NCBI RefSeq assembly: GCF_030410395.1
Contig: NZ_JAUHHF010000004.1
Span: 124,001 to 188,000 of the forward strand
Direction: 5' to 3'
Source of the DNA: Zwartia panacis
Lineage (GTDB): Bacteria; Pseudomonadota; Gammaproteobacteria; Burkholderiales; Burkholderiaceae_B
Length of the DNA stretch: 64,000 nucleotides
A program made the translations under genes and the position numbers. Shown here in pieces: positions 30,264 to 39,681 of the stretch (within the stretch, counting starts at the first letter, position 1; each line of letters begins with the position of its first letter). Under the pieces are notes generated by a model that worked only from the letters and a program-made list of their open reading frames with translations, searched no databases and was not told the DNA's origin.

Positions 30264-30320
30264 CCCAGGACGGTTTCGAAAACATCTCGAACGATATGAT
30301 TATTGTAGTACCGACCTGGG
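30264..30320. promoter_or_regulatory. Nested inverted repeat before the alpha/beta hydrolase gene
   Basis: CCCAGGACGGT (30264-30274) pairs with ACCGACCTGGG (30310-30320) at 10 of 11 positions across a 35-nt spacer, and inside it TTCGA and TCGAA form a second small repeat. It lies directly upstream of the hydrolase start and downstream of the Bug gene, so it could be an operator or a processing/termination hairpin. There is no T-run. Confidence 0.3.
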
Positions 30321-30345
30321 ATTTATTTCCGCACTGCAGCAATAC

Positions 30346-31308
30346 TTATTTTTTAAGCATTCCAGCGTTTCGAGCATCTTCCATGACCAGGGGCTCCTTT
30401 TCTTTCATGAAAGAAGGGATTTTCTCCAAAGGGATGTCAACCAACACAAAACCACCTTCCTCCAACCGTTTTTTAGTCGCTGGATCGGCATTGAGCTTGG
30501 CCATGAAATCAGACATTTTCTTTTGAGTCTCTATCGGAGTGCTCTTAGGCATCGCAATCCCGCGATAAGCACCATCCACCCAATTTAAACCAAGCTCTTT
30601 AAAAGTAGGCACATCTGGTAATGCAGGATGACGCTGTTCGGTTGCAATGGCCAGTGTCCGCACGCGATTTTTTTGTTGAATGGCCAAGGGTAGATAACCC
30701 ATCGCTCCATCGACATGCATCCCGATCAACGAGGCAATCAAATCACCCGTACCTTTAAATGGAACATAATTGACTTTGACATCCGCCAACTTGTTCAAAC
30801 GCTCTGTGGCCATGTGATTGGCAGAGTACTGAGCTGAACCTGCAAGCGTCATTTTTCCTGGATTTTTTTTCGCTGCGGCCACAAACTCCTGATAAGTCTT
30901 GTAAGGACTATCTGCGGAAACCATCAAGGCATCAGGCGTGAAATGATAGTAGTACACAGAATTAATATCATCGGTCTTGTATTGAGTCCCCTCTTGTAAG
31001 GGCTGCAACATGATGTGAGGAATATTCACGCCGATGATATTCGTTCCGTCATTGGGATAGTTATTTAATTGACTCCACACAAGTGCGCCACCTGCTCCCG
31101 CACGATTGATCACGACCATCGGCTGTTTATATTGCTTTGATGAAATATCCGATTGCAAACGCGCCACGACATCAGATTCACCACCAGCGGGAAAGGGAAT
31201 GATGTACTGAATAGGTTTATCTGAAATCACTTGCGCGGCTGCGGGCGAGCCGTTTATCAGTGCAATTGACAGCATACCCAGAAGCGAGGCAATTTTTCTT
31301 ACTTGCAT
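30346..31308 (-). CDS. Tripartite tricarboxylate transporter receptor (Bug family)
   Basis: The 320-residue protein is a periplasmic TctC/Bug receptor: signal peptide 1-25 (ending SPAAAQ), then PIQYIIPFPAGGESDVVAR, VVINRAGAGGALVW and AGSAQYSANH, the usual ligand-binding landmarks. Such receptors are greatly expanded in Alcaligenaceae. The ligand is unknown and no tctA/tctB membrane genes are nearby. ATG 31308 is used because GGAGA lies 7 nt upstream; TTG 31314 would be too close. Confidence 0.88.
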   Translation of the reverse strand: MQVRKIASLLGMLSIALINGSPAAAQVISDKPIQYIIPFPAGGESDVVARLQSDISSKQYKQPMVVINRAGAGGALVWSQLNNYPNDGTNIIGVNIPHIMLQPLQEGTQYKTDDINSVYYYHFTPDALMVSADSPYKTYQEFVAAAKKNPGKMTLAGSAQYSANHMATERLNKLADVKVNYVPFKGTGDLIASLIGMHVDGAMGYLPLAIQQKNRVRTLAIATEQRHPALPDVPTFKELGLNWVDGAYRGIAMPKSTPIETQKKMSDFMAKLNADPATKKRLEEGGFVLVDIPLEKIPSFMKEKEPLVMEDARNAGMLKK

Positions 31309-31430
31309 ATTCAAGTCTCCATTGATCTTTTATTCACAGCCAAACTTCTCACATTATCGGCATTTAACTTAGACCGTGATGGATTTACTTTACCCCGAGA
31401 TACTGTCAAATGGCTGACAATTAATAAAAT

Positions 31431-33983
31431 TCATGGGGGATTTTCAAGGGAAAACTCCCTTTCATGCCAATACTTCTTGTGACTGACTGCCTCTGAATAC
31501 AAGCGTAGTTCCTTGTCGTCAGACTCCGCAATCACAGCGCCATGTTGATCGGTTCGCCAAAATTGCACGTGACTAGCCCGCCATCGTCGCTCAATTTCAC
31601 CCGCAGGATGAGAAAAACGATTGAAATAACCAGTTTGTGCAATCGCATGTTGCGCCCGAATCAGCGAGATAAAATTTTGTGAGGAGGATGTCAGTGATCC
31701 ATGATGGGCCACAACGACGACATCCGCTCGCAAGTCTTCACTCGCAGTGCGCTGAAGGATTTCGTTCTCTTGTTTAATACTGATATCGCCAGGCAATAAA
31801 ACCGAGTGATATCGACCTTTCACATGCAGCACGCAACTTTGAGCATTAGATCGGACCTTTTTTTCTTTATATCCGCTGGCCTGATCTGCGCTGTCTTTGG
31901 CAACTGCTTCTTTCTCAGGATGCAGCATACTGAACGTCACATCATCCCATATCCATTTTTGTCCGACCACGCAATTCAACATCTTTAGAGGCATAGGGCC
32001 AGAGTGATTCTGTTTGAGTTTGATCCGCTGAAGTTTGATCCATTGTTCAAGATTGAAACTCGAATATGAAATCGATACTGGAGTCTCCTTGAGTAGTCCG
32101 GGAAGGCCTCCTGCATGATCGATGTCTGAATGCGATACGACAAGAGCGTCAATATGCTTGACTCCCAGTGCGCGCAGCAATGGATTCACGACTCGTTGGC
32201 CTGCATCACTCACACCCATCCTCGGTCCGACATCAAAAATAAGCATATGTCTGCTTGTTTGAACAAGTACACCTCCTCCCTGACCGACATCCATCGCAAT
32301 CATCCTCCATGATCCAGGCGCTGGACGTTGAGGTTGCCATGTCAGGGCGGGCAACAATAACGACCATCCCACCCACCTCAGTGGAACCCCTGGAGGTTGA
32401 AGTGCCCAAGCGATTCCGGCGAGCGATATCACCAGGCACCAGATTGGCATTGCTGAAACTGAAAGACTAGACCAAGGTGCGTAGGCAAGCCATCCCACTG
32501 GCATCATGCTCCAGTCCAATGCGAAATGTGCACCCCAGGCGATACCCTGCGCGACAACATCTAACCACGGCATCAGGGCAACCACTCCCATTAACAAAGC
32601 AAGTGGGGTCACAATAAATGTAACGACTGGTATTGCGATCGCGTTTGCAAGCGGGGAGCTAATCGATACTTGCTGGAAGAGATACGCCAGTGCTGTCAGC
32701 ATGGAAAGTGTGATCAACCACTGCAAACGTGCCGACTCTTTAAACATGCGCCAACACCGTTGATGCCATGAGTAGGTTTCATTAGTTAGATTTTGTGTCT
32801 GTGACCCTAGGTAAAACAGGACAGCTACTGCTCCAAAAGACAACCAGAATCCTGTTGAAACCCCAGACCACGGATCAATCATTGTGACGATTGCAGCGGC
32901 TATGCAGAGCACACTCGATGCTCGTATTGGAAGACGAGATAACAAAGCAAGTCCAGAAACTAAAAGCATGAAAAAAGTTCTTCTGGCTGGAACGCCCCAT
33001 CCTGCAAGCAAGCAATACATCCAAGCCACCAAAAGTGCCGTGAGCGCTGCCATGATTTTCGCAGGAACTTTTTCAGCCAGTGATCTTCCGCCCCATCGCA
33101 ATCTTTTCCAAGCCCAGAGCATTGAAAATCCACCAAATGCTGCCAGCATCGTGACATGAGAACCGCTGATGGAAACGAGGTGGGTAATGCCCGTTTTGTT
33201 AAAAACCTCCCAGTGCTCGGGTGAAACACTGTCCTGATCTCCGATAGCCAGTGCGATGAGTACAGCACCGTAGGTCATGTCAACAACATGCTTTCTCATT
33301 GCAGATCGTAAATATTGTCGGCCCCTGGAAACGATGACTTGCATCGAAGCGAATGGTTCATCTCTCACCAAGACTGGAACACCACGCACGCGTCCGATCG
33401 CACGTATATTGCGACTCAACAAATGAGCCTCGTAGTCAAAACCATGTGGATTCAATGCACTTCGGGGTTTTCGAAAAATCAAAGCAGCACGCCAAATCTG
33501 ACCCGGAATAATTTCAGGCAAACCACGGTCATCATTTGATTTACGCCAAACCACTTGAATGTGCCTTGGAATTCCTGGACGCTCAGAATGTGTTTGATCT
33601 TCATCCAGGACTTGAGCTTCGAATCGAAAACTATCACCTTGATCTTGAACTAAACCGGTGATGAGGAATGAAAGCTTGGTGACCACGTTTTCATGCGCGG
33701 CATCGAGTCTATCCTGGAGGCGCCACTCCGCCCGCTTGGTAGACCATGCGCAAGAAACAGTCATAATCAAGATCAAAAGAAGAATGTTGCGTAGAGTGCG
33801 CAACATGCTGGTCGTGAATGATTGATCTGACCGCTCAGCCCAGAGGAGTACTCTGGAAATAAGAATCAGACATCCGCAAATCCCACCCATTGCAAGCAAA
33901 AGCTCAAAGAATGAGGGCAAAGCAGCTAGGTTTTGTATATAAACGGATCCCGCTACGATTGAAAGTGCGAGCAATCTGCCCAT
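31431..33983 (-). CDS. comEC: DNA internalisation protein ComEC/Rec2
   Basis: ComEC forms the inner-membrane channel for single-stranded DNA during natural transformation. The 850-residue product has an N-terminal DUF4131/OB-like part, the Competence membrane domain (LVSISGSHVTMLAAFGG and multiple segments, about 240-530) and a C-terminal metallo-beta-lactamase domain (DVGQGGGVLVQT, VVSHSDIDHAGG, LLPGDI, VVVAHHGSLTSSS). ATG 33983 is preceded by AGGAG at 6 nt; a TTG at 34019 would add 12 residues. It appears full length. No other competence gene is in the window. Confidence 0.9.
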   Translation of the reverse strand: MGRLLALSIVAGSVYIQNLAALPSFFELLLAMGGICGCLILISRVLLWAERSDQSFTTSMLRTLRNILLLILIMTVSCAWSTKRAEWRLQDRLDAAHENVVTKLSFLITGLVQDQGDSFRFEAQVLDEDQTHSERPGIPRHIQVVWRKSNDDRGLPEIIPGQIWRAALIFRKPRSALNPHGFDYEAHLLSRNIRAIGRVRGVPVLVRDEPFASMQVIVSRGRQYLRSAMRKHVVDMTYGAVLIALAIGDQDSVSPEHWEVFNKTGITHLVSISGSHVTMLAAFGGFSMLWAWKRLRWGGRSLAEKVPAKIMAALTALLVAWMYCLLAGWGVPARRTFFMLLVSGLALLSRLPIRASSVLCIAAAIVTMIDPWSGVSTGFWLSFGAVAVLFYLGSQTQNLTNETYSWHQRCWRMFKESARLQWLITLSMLTALAYLFQQVSISSPLANAIAIPVVTFIVTPLALLMGVVALMPWLDVVAQGIAWGAHFALDWSMMPVGWLAYAPWSSLSVSAMPIWCLVISLAGIAWALQPPGVPLRWVGWSLLLPALTWQPQRPAPGSWRMIAMDVGQGGGVLVQTSRHMLIFDVGPRMGVSDAGQRVVNPLLRALGVKHIDALVVSHSDIDHAGGLPGLLKETPVSISYSSFNLEQWIKLQRIKLKQNHSGPMPLKMLNCVVGQKWIWDDVTFSMLHPEKEAVAKDSADQASGYKEKKVRSNAQSCVLHVKGRYHSVLLPGDISIKQENEILQRTASEDLRADVVVVAHHGSLTSSSQNFISLIRAQHAIAQTGYFNRFSHPAGEIERRWRASHVQFWRTDQHGAVIAESDDKELRLYSEAVSHKKYWHEREFSLENPP

Positions 33984-34088
33984 CCGATCTCCTGCGAAAC
34001 ACCCAATAGTGCAACGCAAGCTTCAGACTTGTATCGTATCTTGAATGCTTTTGGCATCAAGTAAAAATACTAGATTAACAAAACTGGG

Positions 34089-35453
34089 TTAACCATTGAC
34101 TGGAAAATCAAGATGACATTCAAGTCCAGTCTTGGCTCCATTTTTCAAAATCAAAGTTCCACCATGCTGCTCGACAATACTGCGGGCGATCGTTAAACCC
34201 AAACCCGTACCGCCATGGTCTCGATTTCGTGAAGACTCAAGCCTGTAAAACGGATCGAATAGCTTCTCCAATTCTTCGGGAGGGACTCCCGATCCTTCAT
34301 CGCTGATGACGATATGCAGAGACTTTGGTAACTGAATCAGTTGAACGTGCGCGATTGCTCCGTATTTGATCGCGTTATCCAAAAGATTGGAAAAACATCT
34401 TTTTATGGCTTGCGGCCGACAATAAAAAGGCGTGTGAATGCGTCCGATAATCTTTACAGTGTGACCGCATTCAAGCGCATCGGACTGTAAACTTTCAAAT
34501 AGCGCATTGATATCCAGAGGTTGCACGGGTTCACTCGTTTCAAGGCCACGCATAAAATCCAGGGTGCCGCTCACCATTGACTCAAGCTCTGTCAAATCTC
34601 GTTTGAATTTTTCTTTACTGACCTCGTCATCCAGCAACTCGGCTCTCAGGCGCATACGAGTAATCGGCGTTTTGAGATCGTGCGACATCGCAGCAAGAAT
34701 ACGCGTGCGGTCATGCAAATATCTCGATAAACGTGCTTGCATACCATTCAGGGCCCGAGCGGCTTGTTGAACTTCAACAGGCCCTGTTTCAGGCAATGGC
34801 GGCCGATCGAGATTTTTCCCCAACTCAGTGGCTGCCTGAGAAAAGTTTTTGAGTGGTTTTGTCACCCACCGTACACCGATCACTGCAAGTAACAATACAC
34901 CTATAAGTAGAACAAGCGCGCTTAATAGTGCCCGATATGGCCAAGTCCAGGTGTCTGGCTGAAGTTGTGAATCGAAAATTGCCCAATTACCGTCATCTAG
35001 TTTGATTTGAGCGACCACGGATGTATTCAAACGGCCATGATAGCGAGGGATGGTCGTTGTTTGCTGAGAGGGCTCCAAGACGACAAGTTTGATGTCTCTC
35101 TCGCGACCCAACATACGCTGAAGAATGGAGGTAAACATCACAGACTGAGGCGATTCGTTCGTTTCGCGAAGCACACGCGCGACCGGCAAGCGTGGTCTCT
35201 CCGACATGATTGAAATCCGCATTGAAGGTGAACTCAATAACTTCACGAGTCGTTCACGCTCTGAAATACTCACGGTATCAAACAAAATGACCGTATCGGC
35301 GATACGCCTCACGGACTGAACGCCACTGGCTCTGGATAAAAACTCACCACGATCCTGAAGCACGATTGCAAGACTGGCCACTTGGGCAACAATCAAACCC
35401 AATAAAAATACGATGACTAATCGACTAAAAAGGGAACGGGGAATCATCCTCAT
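34089..35453 (-). CDS. Sensor histidine kinase, EnvZ-like
   Basis: The 454-residue kinase has two membrane segments (about 9-30 and 167-190) around a periplasmic sensor of some 135 residues, a HAMP domain, the H-box AAMSHDLKTPITRMRLRAE, and the ATPase domain with the N-box CFSNLLDNAIKYG, G1 DEGSGVPPEEL and G2 GGTGLGLTI. The signal is unknown. Its ATG overlaps the response-regulator stop (ATGA, 4 bp), so the two are translationally coupled. Confidence 0.9.
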   Translation of the reverse strand: MRMIPRSLFSRLVIVFLLGLIVAQVASLAIVLQDRGEFLSRASGVQSVRRIADTVILFDTVSISERERLVKLLSSPSMRISIMSERPRLPVARVLRETNESPQSVMFTSILQRMLGRERDIKLVVLEPSQQTTTIPRYHGRLNTSVVAQIKLDDGNWAIFDSQLQPDTWTWPYRALLSALVLLIGVLLLAVIGVRWVTKPLKNFSQAATELGKNLDRPPLPETGPVEVQQAARALNGMQARLSRYLHDRTRILAAMSHDLKTPITRMRLRAELLDDEVSKEKFKRDLTELESMVSGTLDFMRGLETSEPVQPLDINALFESLQSDALECGHTVKIIGRIHTPFYCRPQAIKRCFSNLLDNAIKYGAIAHVQLIQLPKSLHIVISDEGSGVPPEELEKLFDPFYRLESSRNRDHGGTGLGLTIARSIVEQHGGTLILKNGAKTGLECHLDFPVNG

Positions 35454-36178
35454 TCATTTTCCAATATGACTTCAGCGGCTAGCACATATCCCTCGCCTCG
35501 CGCTGTTTTAATGATTGATGGCTCTTTGGGATTGTCATTCAAACGCCTTCTGAGACGACTGACTTGCAAATCAATACTTCGATCAAAAGGACCGGCATCG
35601 CGGGACTGAGTCATGTCAATCAACTGATCACGGTTTAAAACCCGATTGGGGTGGTCCAAAAAAATTCTCAGTAGTTTGTAATCCGTACCACTCAAAGCAA
35701 CATTGACCCCCTCGGGTGAAATAAGATTTCTGGTTGCAACATGGAGTGACCATCCAGAAAATCTGAATACTCTCACTTGTTCCGGTTTCAAATTTGAAGG
35801 CAAAGCGCGACTTCGTCTCAAAATGCTTTTAATGCGGGCGACCAGCTCTCTTGGGCTAAAGGGTTTAGACAAATAATCATCCGCTCCCATCTCTAAACCA
35901 ACGATGCGATCGACTTCTTCACTTCTTGCTGTCAACATGATGATGGGAATGTCTGAATGCGCCCTCACCTCACGGCATAAAGACAACCCATCCTCTCCTG
36001 GCATCATTAAATCTAAGACAATCAGGTCAGGCTCAGCGCGTGAAATAGCCGATCGCATAGAGCGACCATCTGCAGCGGCAGTAACACGATAGCCTTGCTT
36101 TTGTAAATATTCGCTCAGAAGATCTCTGATGTCGCGATCGTCGTCAACGATGAGAATGTGGTCCATAGTGCTCATCAT
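35450..36178 (-). CDS. OmpR-family response regulator
   Basis: The 242-residue regulator has a receiver domain with the acidic pocket DDD, phospho-acceptor Asp in LIVLDLMMPGEDG, Thr in MLTARSE and Lys in LSKPFSPREL, followed by an OmpR/PhoB winged helix (about 135-238, DRSIDLQVSRLRRRL and IKTARGEGYVLAAEV). It pairs with the downstream kinase. Divergent from a Spy-like gene across a 196-bp region with repeated GTATCA elements that are candidate binding sites. Confidence 0.92.
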   Translation of the reverse strand: MMSTMDHILIVDDDRDIRDLLSEYLQKQGYRVTAAADGRSMRSAISRAEPDLIVLDLMMPGEDGLSLCREVRAHSDIPIIMLTARSEEVDRIVGLEMGADDYLSKPFSPRELVARIKSILRRSRALPSNLKPEQVRVFRFSGWSLHVATRNLISPEGVNVALSGTDYKLLRIFLDHPNRVLNRDQLIDMTQSRDAGPFDRSIDLQVSRLRRRLNDNPKEPSIIKTARGEGYVLAAEVILENE

Positions 36179-36232
36179 GCCTTCATGACTCCCTCGTGAA
36201 AACCACGCTAGATCACTAAATTGTATTGAAAT

Positions 36233-36265
36233 GTATCAAACTACAGTATCAATGAGTAATGATAC
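36233..36265. promoter_or_regulatory. GTATCA repeats between response regulator and Spy-like gene
   Basis: GTATCAA occurs at 36233 and again at 36246, 13 bp apart, and the second pairs with TGATAC (36260-36265) to give a perfect 6-bp inverted repeat with an 8-bp spacer. This arrangement in a divergent promoter region beside an OmpR-type regulator suggests an operator. Nothing else was recognised in the 36179-36374 space except an AGGAA ribosome site before 36375. Confidence 0.4.
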
Positions 36266-36374
36266 AAAAATGATGAGCCGTGACATAAAAAATACCATTC
36301 AAACTGCTCAAATGTGATCTATCCGTTGCACCAAAAGGTTGTGACGGCGACTTGACCTCAATAGGAAATAGATC

Positions 36375-36830
36375 ATGAAAAGCACACGCAACATTGCAAC
36401 TACATTATTAGCCACTTTGGGTGTTTCTCTGGTTTTTGCCGGCGCCCAGGCGCAATCGACCTCATCGCAAAATAGCGACGCTGTGCAGTCATCGGCCGCG
36501 AACCCTGCAACAACACCCGCTCCGGTCACACCTTCCACCAATCAGAATCGTGACATGAGTCAAGGTATGCAGCATGGTCAAGGACCAGGAATGGGTCAAG
36601 GCAAACATCATGGGATGAAAGGACAGCGTTCAGAAATGAGCAAACTCATGACCCCGGAAGAGCGCACTCAAATGCGTGCCAAGATGCAAGCTGCGAAAAC
36701 CCCAGAGGAGCGGCAAGCGATCCGAAAGAGCATGCGGGCCGAAATGCAGAAGCGTGCGAAAGAAAAAGGGATGACTCTGCCTGATCGTCAAGAAAGCCGT
36801 CCTCACCAGCATGGTAGCCATTCAGGCTAA
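36375..36830 (+). CDS. Small periplasmic Spy/CpxP-like protein, Met/His/Gln-rich
   Basis: A 151-residue secreted protein: signal peptide 1-26 (ending AGAQAQ), a Ser/Thr/Pro linker, a segment rich in Met, His, Gly and Gln (MQHGQGPGMGQGKHHGM), then charged helical repeats (MTPEERTQMRAKMQ and KTPEERQAIRKSMRAEMQ), and an HQHGSHSG tail. The helical part recalls Spy/CpxP envelope-stress chaperones and the Met/His content suggests metal binding, but no family assignment is secure. Being divergent from the two-component genes it is probably their target. AGGAA 7 nt upstream supports the start. Confidence 0.7.
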   Translation: MKSTRNIATTLLATLGVSLVFAGAQAQSTSSQNSDAVQSSAANPATTPAPVTPSTNQNRDMSQGMQHGQGPGMGQGKHHGMKGQRSEMSKLMTPEERTQMRAKMQAAKTPEERQAIRKSMRAEMQKRAKEKGMTLPDRQESRPHQHGSHSG

Positions 36831-36838
36831 GTCTTTGA

Positions 36839-37642
36839 TCATGCTGCGAGTGTTGCCAAGCGCGGCAATACTCGCAGTGCGGTTTGAGCCGTTGCTTCAA
36901 GTACTTCATATTCAGTTTGAGACCGAAGCTCGGCGAGGACTCGGGCGATTTCTGCAACTTGATCAGGTTCATTTCGACGGTGACCGTGCAACCAAGCGGG
37001 TGCAATATCTGGAGAGTCCGTCTCAATCACAAGTGCGTTCAGGCTGAGTTCTGTGGCCAAGCGTCGGATTTGAAGCGCACGTGGAAACGTCATCGCTCCA
37101 CCTATTCCCAACGCAAAACCTCGCTCGATAAACTGCGTGGCTTGTTGCATGCTGCCATTGAAAGCATGCGCAATGCCTCCCCGTACCTTGCTGCGCCTCA
37201 AGTATTTGAGCAATACATCCTGGGACCGTCTGACATGTAAAAGGACGGGCAAATCAAACTCACACGCCATGGCAAGCTGAGCTTCGTAAAACTGCTCCTG
37301 TTTGATTCGGGCCGAGCCTTGTGAAATGTCCGGGATAAAAAAATCCAAGCCAATTTCACCCACAGCGACTAATTTGGGGTCATCTCGATATCGCACAAGC
37401 AAATCATACAGACCATCCAAGTCTTGTTGAGTCGCGTGCTGAACATACATGGGATGAATACCAAGCGCATAAAACCCTTGCGGAAACGAATGAGCCAATG
37501 CTCGAACGCGCTCAAAATTCCCAGCATCTACCGCAGGTATGACGATCGCACGAACATCTAGATTGACAGCTCGGTTAATGACAGCTTCACGATCTGAGTC
37601 AAACTCCGAAGCATCAAGATGACAGTGTGTATCAAGGCGCAT
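36839..37642 (-). CDS. TatD-family metal-dependent hydrolase (YcfH-like)
   Basis: The 267-residue protein has MRLDTHCHLDASEFD at the N terminus, AVGEIGLDFF, LPVLLHVR, GGIAHAFNGS and ETDSPDIAP, the metal ligands and signatures of TatD DNases; the YcfH branch lies beside DNA or lipoprotein genes in many genomes. Start ATG 37642 fits the family; the longer frame runs into lolD. It overlaps lolD by 11 bp. Confidence 0.9.
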   Translation of the reverse strand: MRLDTHCHLDASEFDSDREAVINRAVNLDVRAIVIPAVDAGNFERVRALAHSFPQGFYALGIHPMYVQHATQQDLDGLYDLLVRYRDDPKLVAVGEIGLDFFIPDISQGSARIKQEQFYEAQLAMACEFDLPVLLHVRRSQDVLLKYLRRSKVRGGIAHAFNGSMQQATQFIERGFALGIGGAMTFPRALQIRRLATELSLNALVIETDSPDIAPAWLHGHRRNEPDQVAEIARVLAELRSQTEYEVLEATAQTALRVLPRLATLAA

Positions 37643-38351
37643 GGACCAGTCGCCCGGCATCCATAAACAGTCGTCGGTCTGCCAGTGCAGCGAGCTCGGG
37701 ATCATGCGTCACGATCAAAAATGCAGTGCGAGACTCTTCATTAACCTGTTTAAGGAGTTTGAACATCTGATGGGCCGTATGTCTATCCAGGTTACCGGTT
37801 GGCTCATCGGCGAGTACGCAGGCGGGTTGCGTCACAAGGGCTCGGGCAAGTGCGACGCGTTGCCGCTCTCCACCAGACAGTTGACCCGGATAGTGTGTGG
37901 TTCTGGCAGACAAGCCCACTAAATCTAAAAACTTTGCTGCCGCCGCGCGCGAGTCTCCGCGACTGTCTCGACGCACAATCAGGGGCATCGCAACGTTATC
38001 CAGCGCGGTGAACTCAGGCAATAAATGATGAAACTGATACACAAAGCCTAGTTCCCGGTTACGCAAACGGCTTCGGGCTGACTCAGACAAGCCCTCGGAT
38101 GGTTGGCCTGCCACACAAACCGTACCGGATGTTGGCAAATCCAATAGCCCCAGTGCATGCAACAACGTACTCTTTCCGGATCCGGAAGCACCAATGACAG
38201 CAACCAACTCTCCCCGTCTGATGTCAAGGCTCACTTCGCGCAAGACATCAATACGCGTATTTCCATCGTCATAGAATTTGGACAGATTCTTTGCCTGAAG
38301 AGCAAAAACAGAGGGCTCGGCTGATTTATGCGCGAAAGACTGATCAGTCAT
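37632..38351 (-). CDS. lolD: Lipoprotein-releasing system ATPase LolD
   Basis: LolD powers release of outer-membrane lipoproteins from the inner membrane to LolA. The 239-residue ATPase has Walker A GASGSGKSTLLH, the Q-loop in FVYQFHHLLPEFTALDNVAMPL (the LolD-specific motif), LSGGERQR and Walker B VLADEPTGNLD. ATG 38351 overlaps the lolC end by 8 bp; the frame upstream to 38414 is lolC antisense of no family similarity. Operon lolC-lolD-tatD. Confidence 0.94.
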   Translation of the reverse strand: MTDQSFAHKSAEPSVFALQAKNLSKFYDDGNTRIDVLREVSLDIRRGELVAVIGASGSGKSTLLHALGLLDLPTSGTVCVAGQPSEGLSESARSRLRNRELGFVYQFHHLLPEFTALDNVAMPLIVRRDSRGDSRAAAAKFLDLVGLSARTTHYPGQLSGGERQRVALARALVTQPACVLADEPTGNLDRHTAHQMFKLLKQVNEESRTAFLIVTHDPELAALADRRLFMDAGRLVHAP

Positions 38352-39624
38352 GACGTAACACCTCAGCTGGCTGGAGGCGAGAAGCCCTCCAGCTCGGGTA
38401 AAGCGTGGCGACAAGCGACATAACCAGCGAAGTCAATCCAATCGTCGTAATGTCGGACAATCGAGGATCTGAAGGTAAGGCGCTAATGAAATATATTTCA
38501 CGGGGTAAAAACTGAGCGCCAATCATTCTCTCGATTGCAGGAACTAAAACATCCACATTAAAGGCGATTGAAACCCCTCCAATCACGCCCAAAAGCGTTC
38601 CGATCACACCGATGAGAGCGCCCTGCACCAGGAATATTCGTGCGATTTCACCTGGAGTCGCGCCAAAACTTCGAAGGATGGCAATATCAGACTGTTTATC
38701 TTTGACGGCCATCACCAAAGAGGACAAAAGGTTAAACGCCGCAACGGCGACAATCAAAGCCAGAATCAGAAACATCATTCGCTTTTCTGTCTGGACTGCC
38801 GCGAACCAGGTTCTGTTGTTACGTGACCAATCAGCCACAGCAACATTGCCGGGTAATAAGGGGATCAAAGACTGGGCAATTTCGGGCGCACGGTGCATAT
38901 CATCCACTCTGAGCCTGACACCTGCCATGCCGCTGTCGCGAAACATTTTGGCAGCGTCCGTCGCATCGATAAACGCCAGAGATGAGTCGTATTCGTAGTG
39001 TCCGGAACGAAATGTCCCGACAAGAGTGAACTGACGCATTCTGGGTGTAAAACCTGCGGGACTGATGCTGGCCGCAGGAGCAAGCATCATGACTGTCTGG
39101 CCGATCCTGACCTGAAGTAAATCGGCCAACTCCTGCCCCAAAATAATGCCAAAAGAACCGGGTTTGAGGTCAGAGAGCTTTCCCCGAACCATTTGGCGCC
39201 CAGCTTCGGAAACCTCTTTTTCAGTCTCTGGATCAATCCCTCTGACTTGAACGCCGCGTAAATCTTGCCCACGCATCAACATGGCTTGTGCGGCGACAAA
39301 CGGGGCGGCTCCCGTGACATGCGGGGACTGACGTGCCTGCTTTGCCAAATCAGCCCACTGTTCCAAGACTTGGGTAGGCTCACCACCAGGCACATAGATT
39401 TCGACATGAGGCAGAACAGAAAGCATGCGATCACGCACATCTTTCTGGAAGCCATTCATCACGGAGAGAACCACAATCAAGGCTGCTACACCCAGCGCAA
39501 TCCCGGCCATCGAAGTCGCAGCGACAAACGACACAAAGCCATCGCGTCGTCCTCCACGGGCACGGGCGCGACTCAAGCCCGCATAGCGGGCACCAATCCA
39601 AAGTTCGTAAGGTAATTTAAACAC
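38344..39624 (-). CDS. lolC: Lipoprotein-releasing system permease LolC/LolE
   Basis: The 426-residue permease has four membrane segments (about 27-50, 275-300, 320-350, 385-405) and a large periplasmic MacB_PCD-type domain after the first. GFVSFVAATSMAGIALGVAALIVVLSVMNGF and AAFNLLSSLVMAVKDKQSDIAILRSFGAT are family hallmarks. Only one permease gene is present, so it presumably works as a homodimer with LolD (LolF-like arrangement). The start is GTG 39624, without Shine-Dalgarno sequence but with GATAAT 6 nt upstream. Confidence 0.92.
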   Translation of the reverse strand: MFKLPYELWIGARYAGLSRARARGGRRDGFVSFVAATSMAGIALGVAALIVVLSVMNGFQKDVRDRMLSVLPHVEIYVPGGEPTQVLEQWADLAKQARQSPHVTGAAPFVAAQAMLMRGQDLRGVQVRGIDPETEKEVSEAGRQMVRGKLSDLKPGSFGIILGQELADLLQVRIGQTVMMLAPAASISPAGFTPRMRQFTLVGTFRSGHYEYDSSLAFIDATDAAKMFRDSGMAGVRLRVDDMHRAPEIAQSLIPLLPGNVAVADWSRNNRTWFAAVQTEKRMMFLILALIVAVAAFNLLSSLVMAVKDKQSDIAILRSFGATPGEIARIFLVQGALIGVIGTLLGVIGGVSIAFNVDVLVPAIERMIGAQFLPREIYFISALPSDPRLSDITTIGLTSLVMSLVATLYPSWRASRLQPAEVLRHD

Positions 39625-39630
39625 CTATGC

Positions 39631-39674
39631 ATTATCGCATCAAACCCCCAAATACATGGCCATCCAACTACAAT
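39631..39674. promoter_or_regulatory. Two -10-like hexamers between lolC and the RpfE-like gene
   Basis: GATAAT (minus strand, 39636-39631) ends 6 nt before the lolC GTG, and TACAAT (plus strand, 39669-39674) ends 7 nt before the ATG at 39682. Neither gene has a Shine-Dalgarno sequence. Good -35 elements are not evident. Confidence 0.35.
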
Positions 39675-39681
39675 TCCGAGT

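Noticed and set aside
36646-37026. 126-residue minus-strand ORF
   Set aside because: Antisense to the Spy-like gene and out of frame in tatD; no supporting features.
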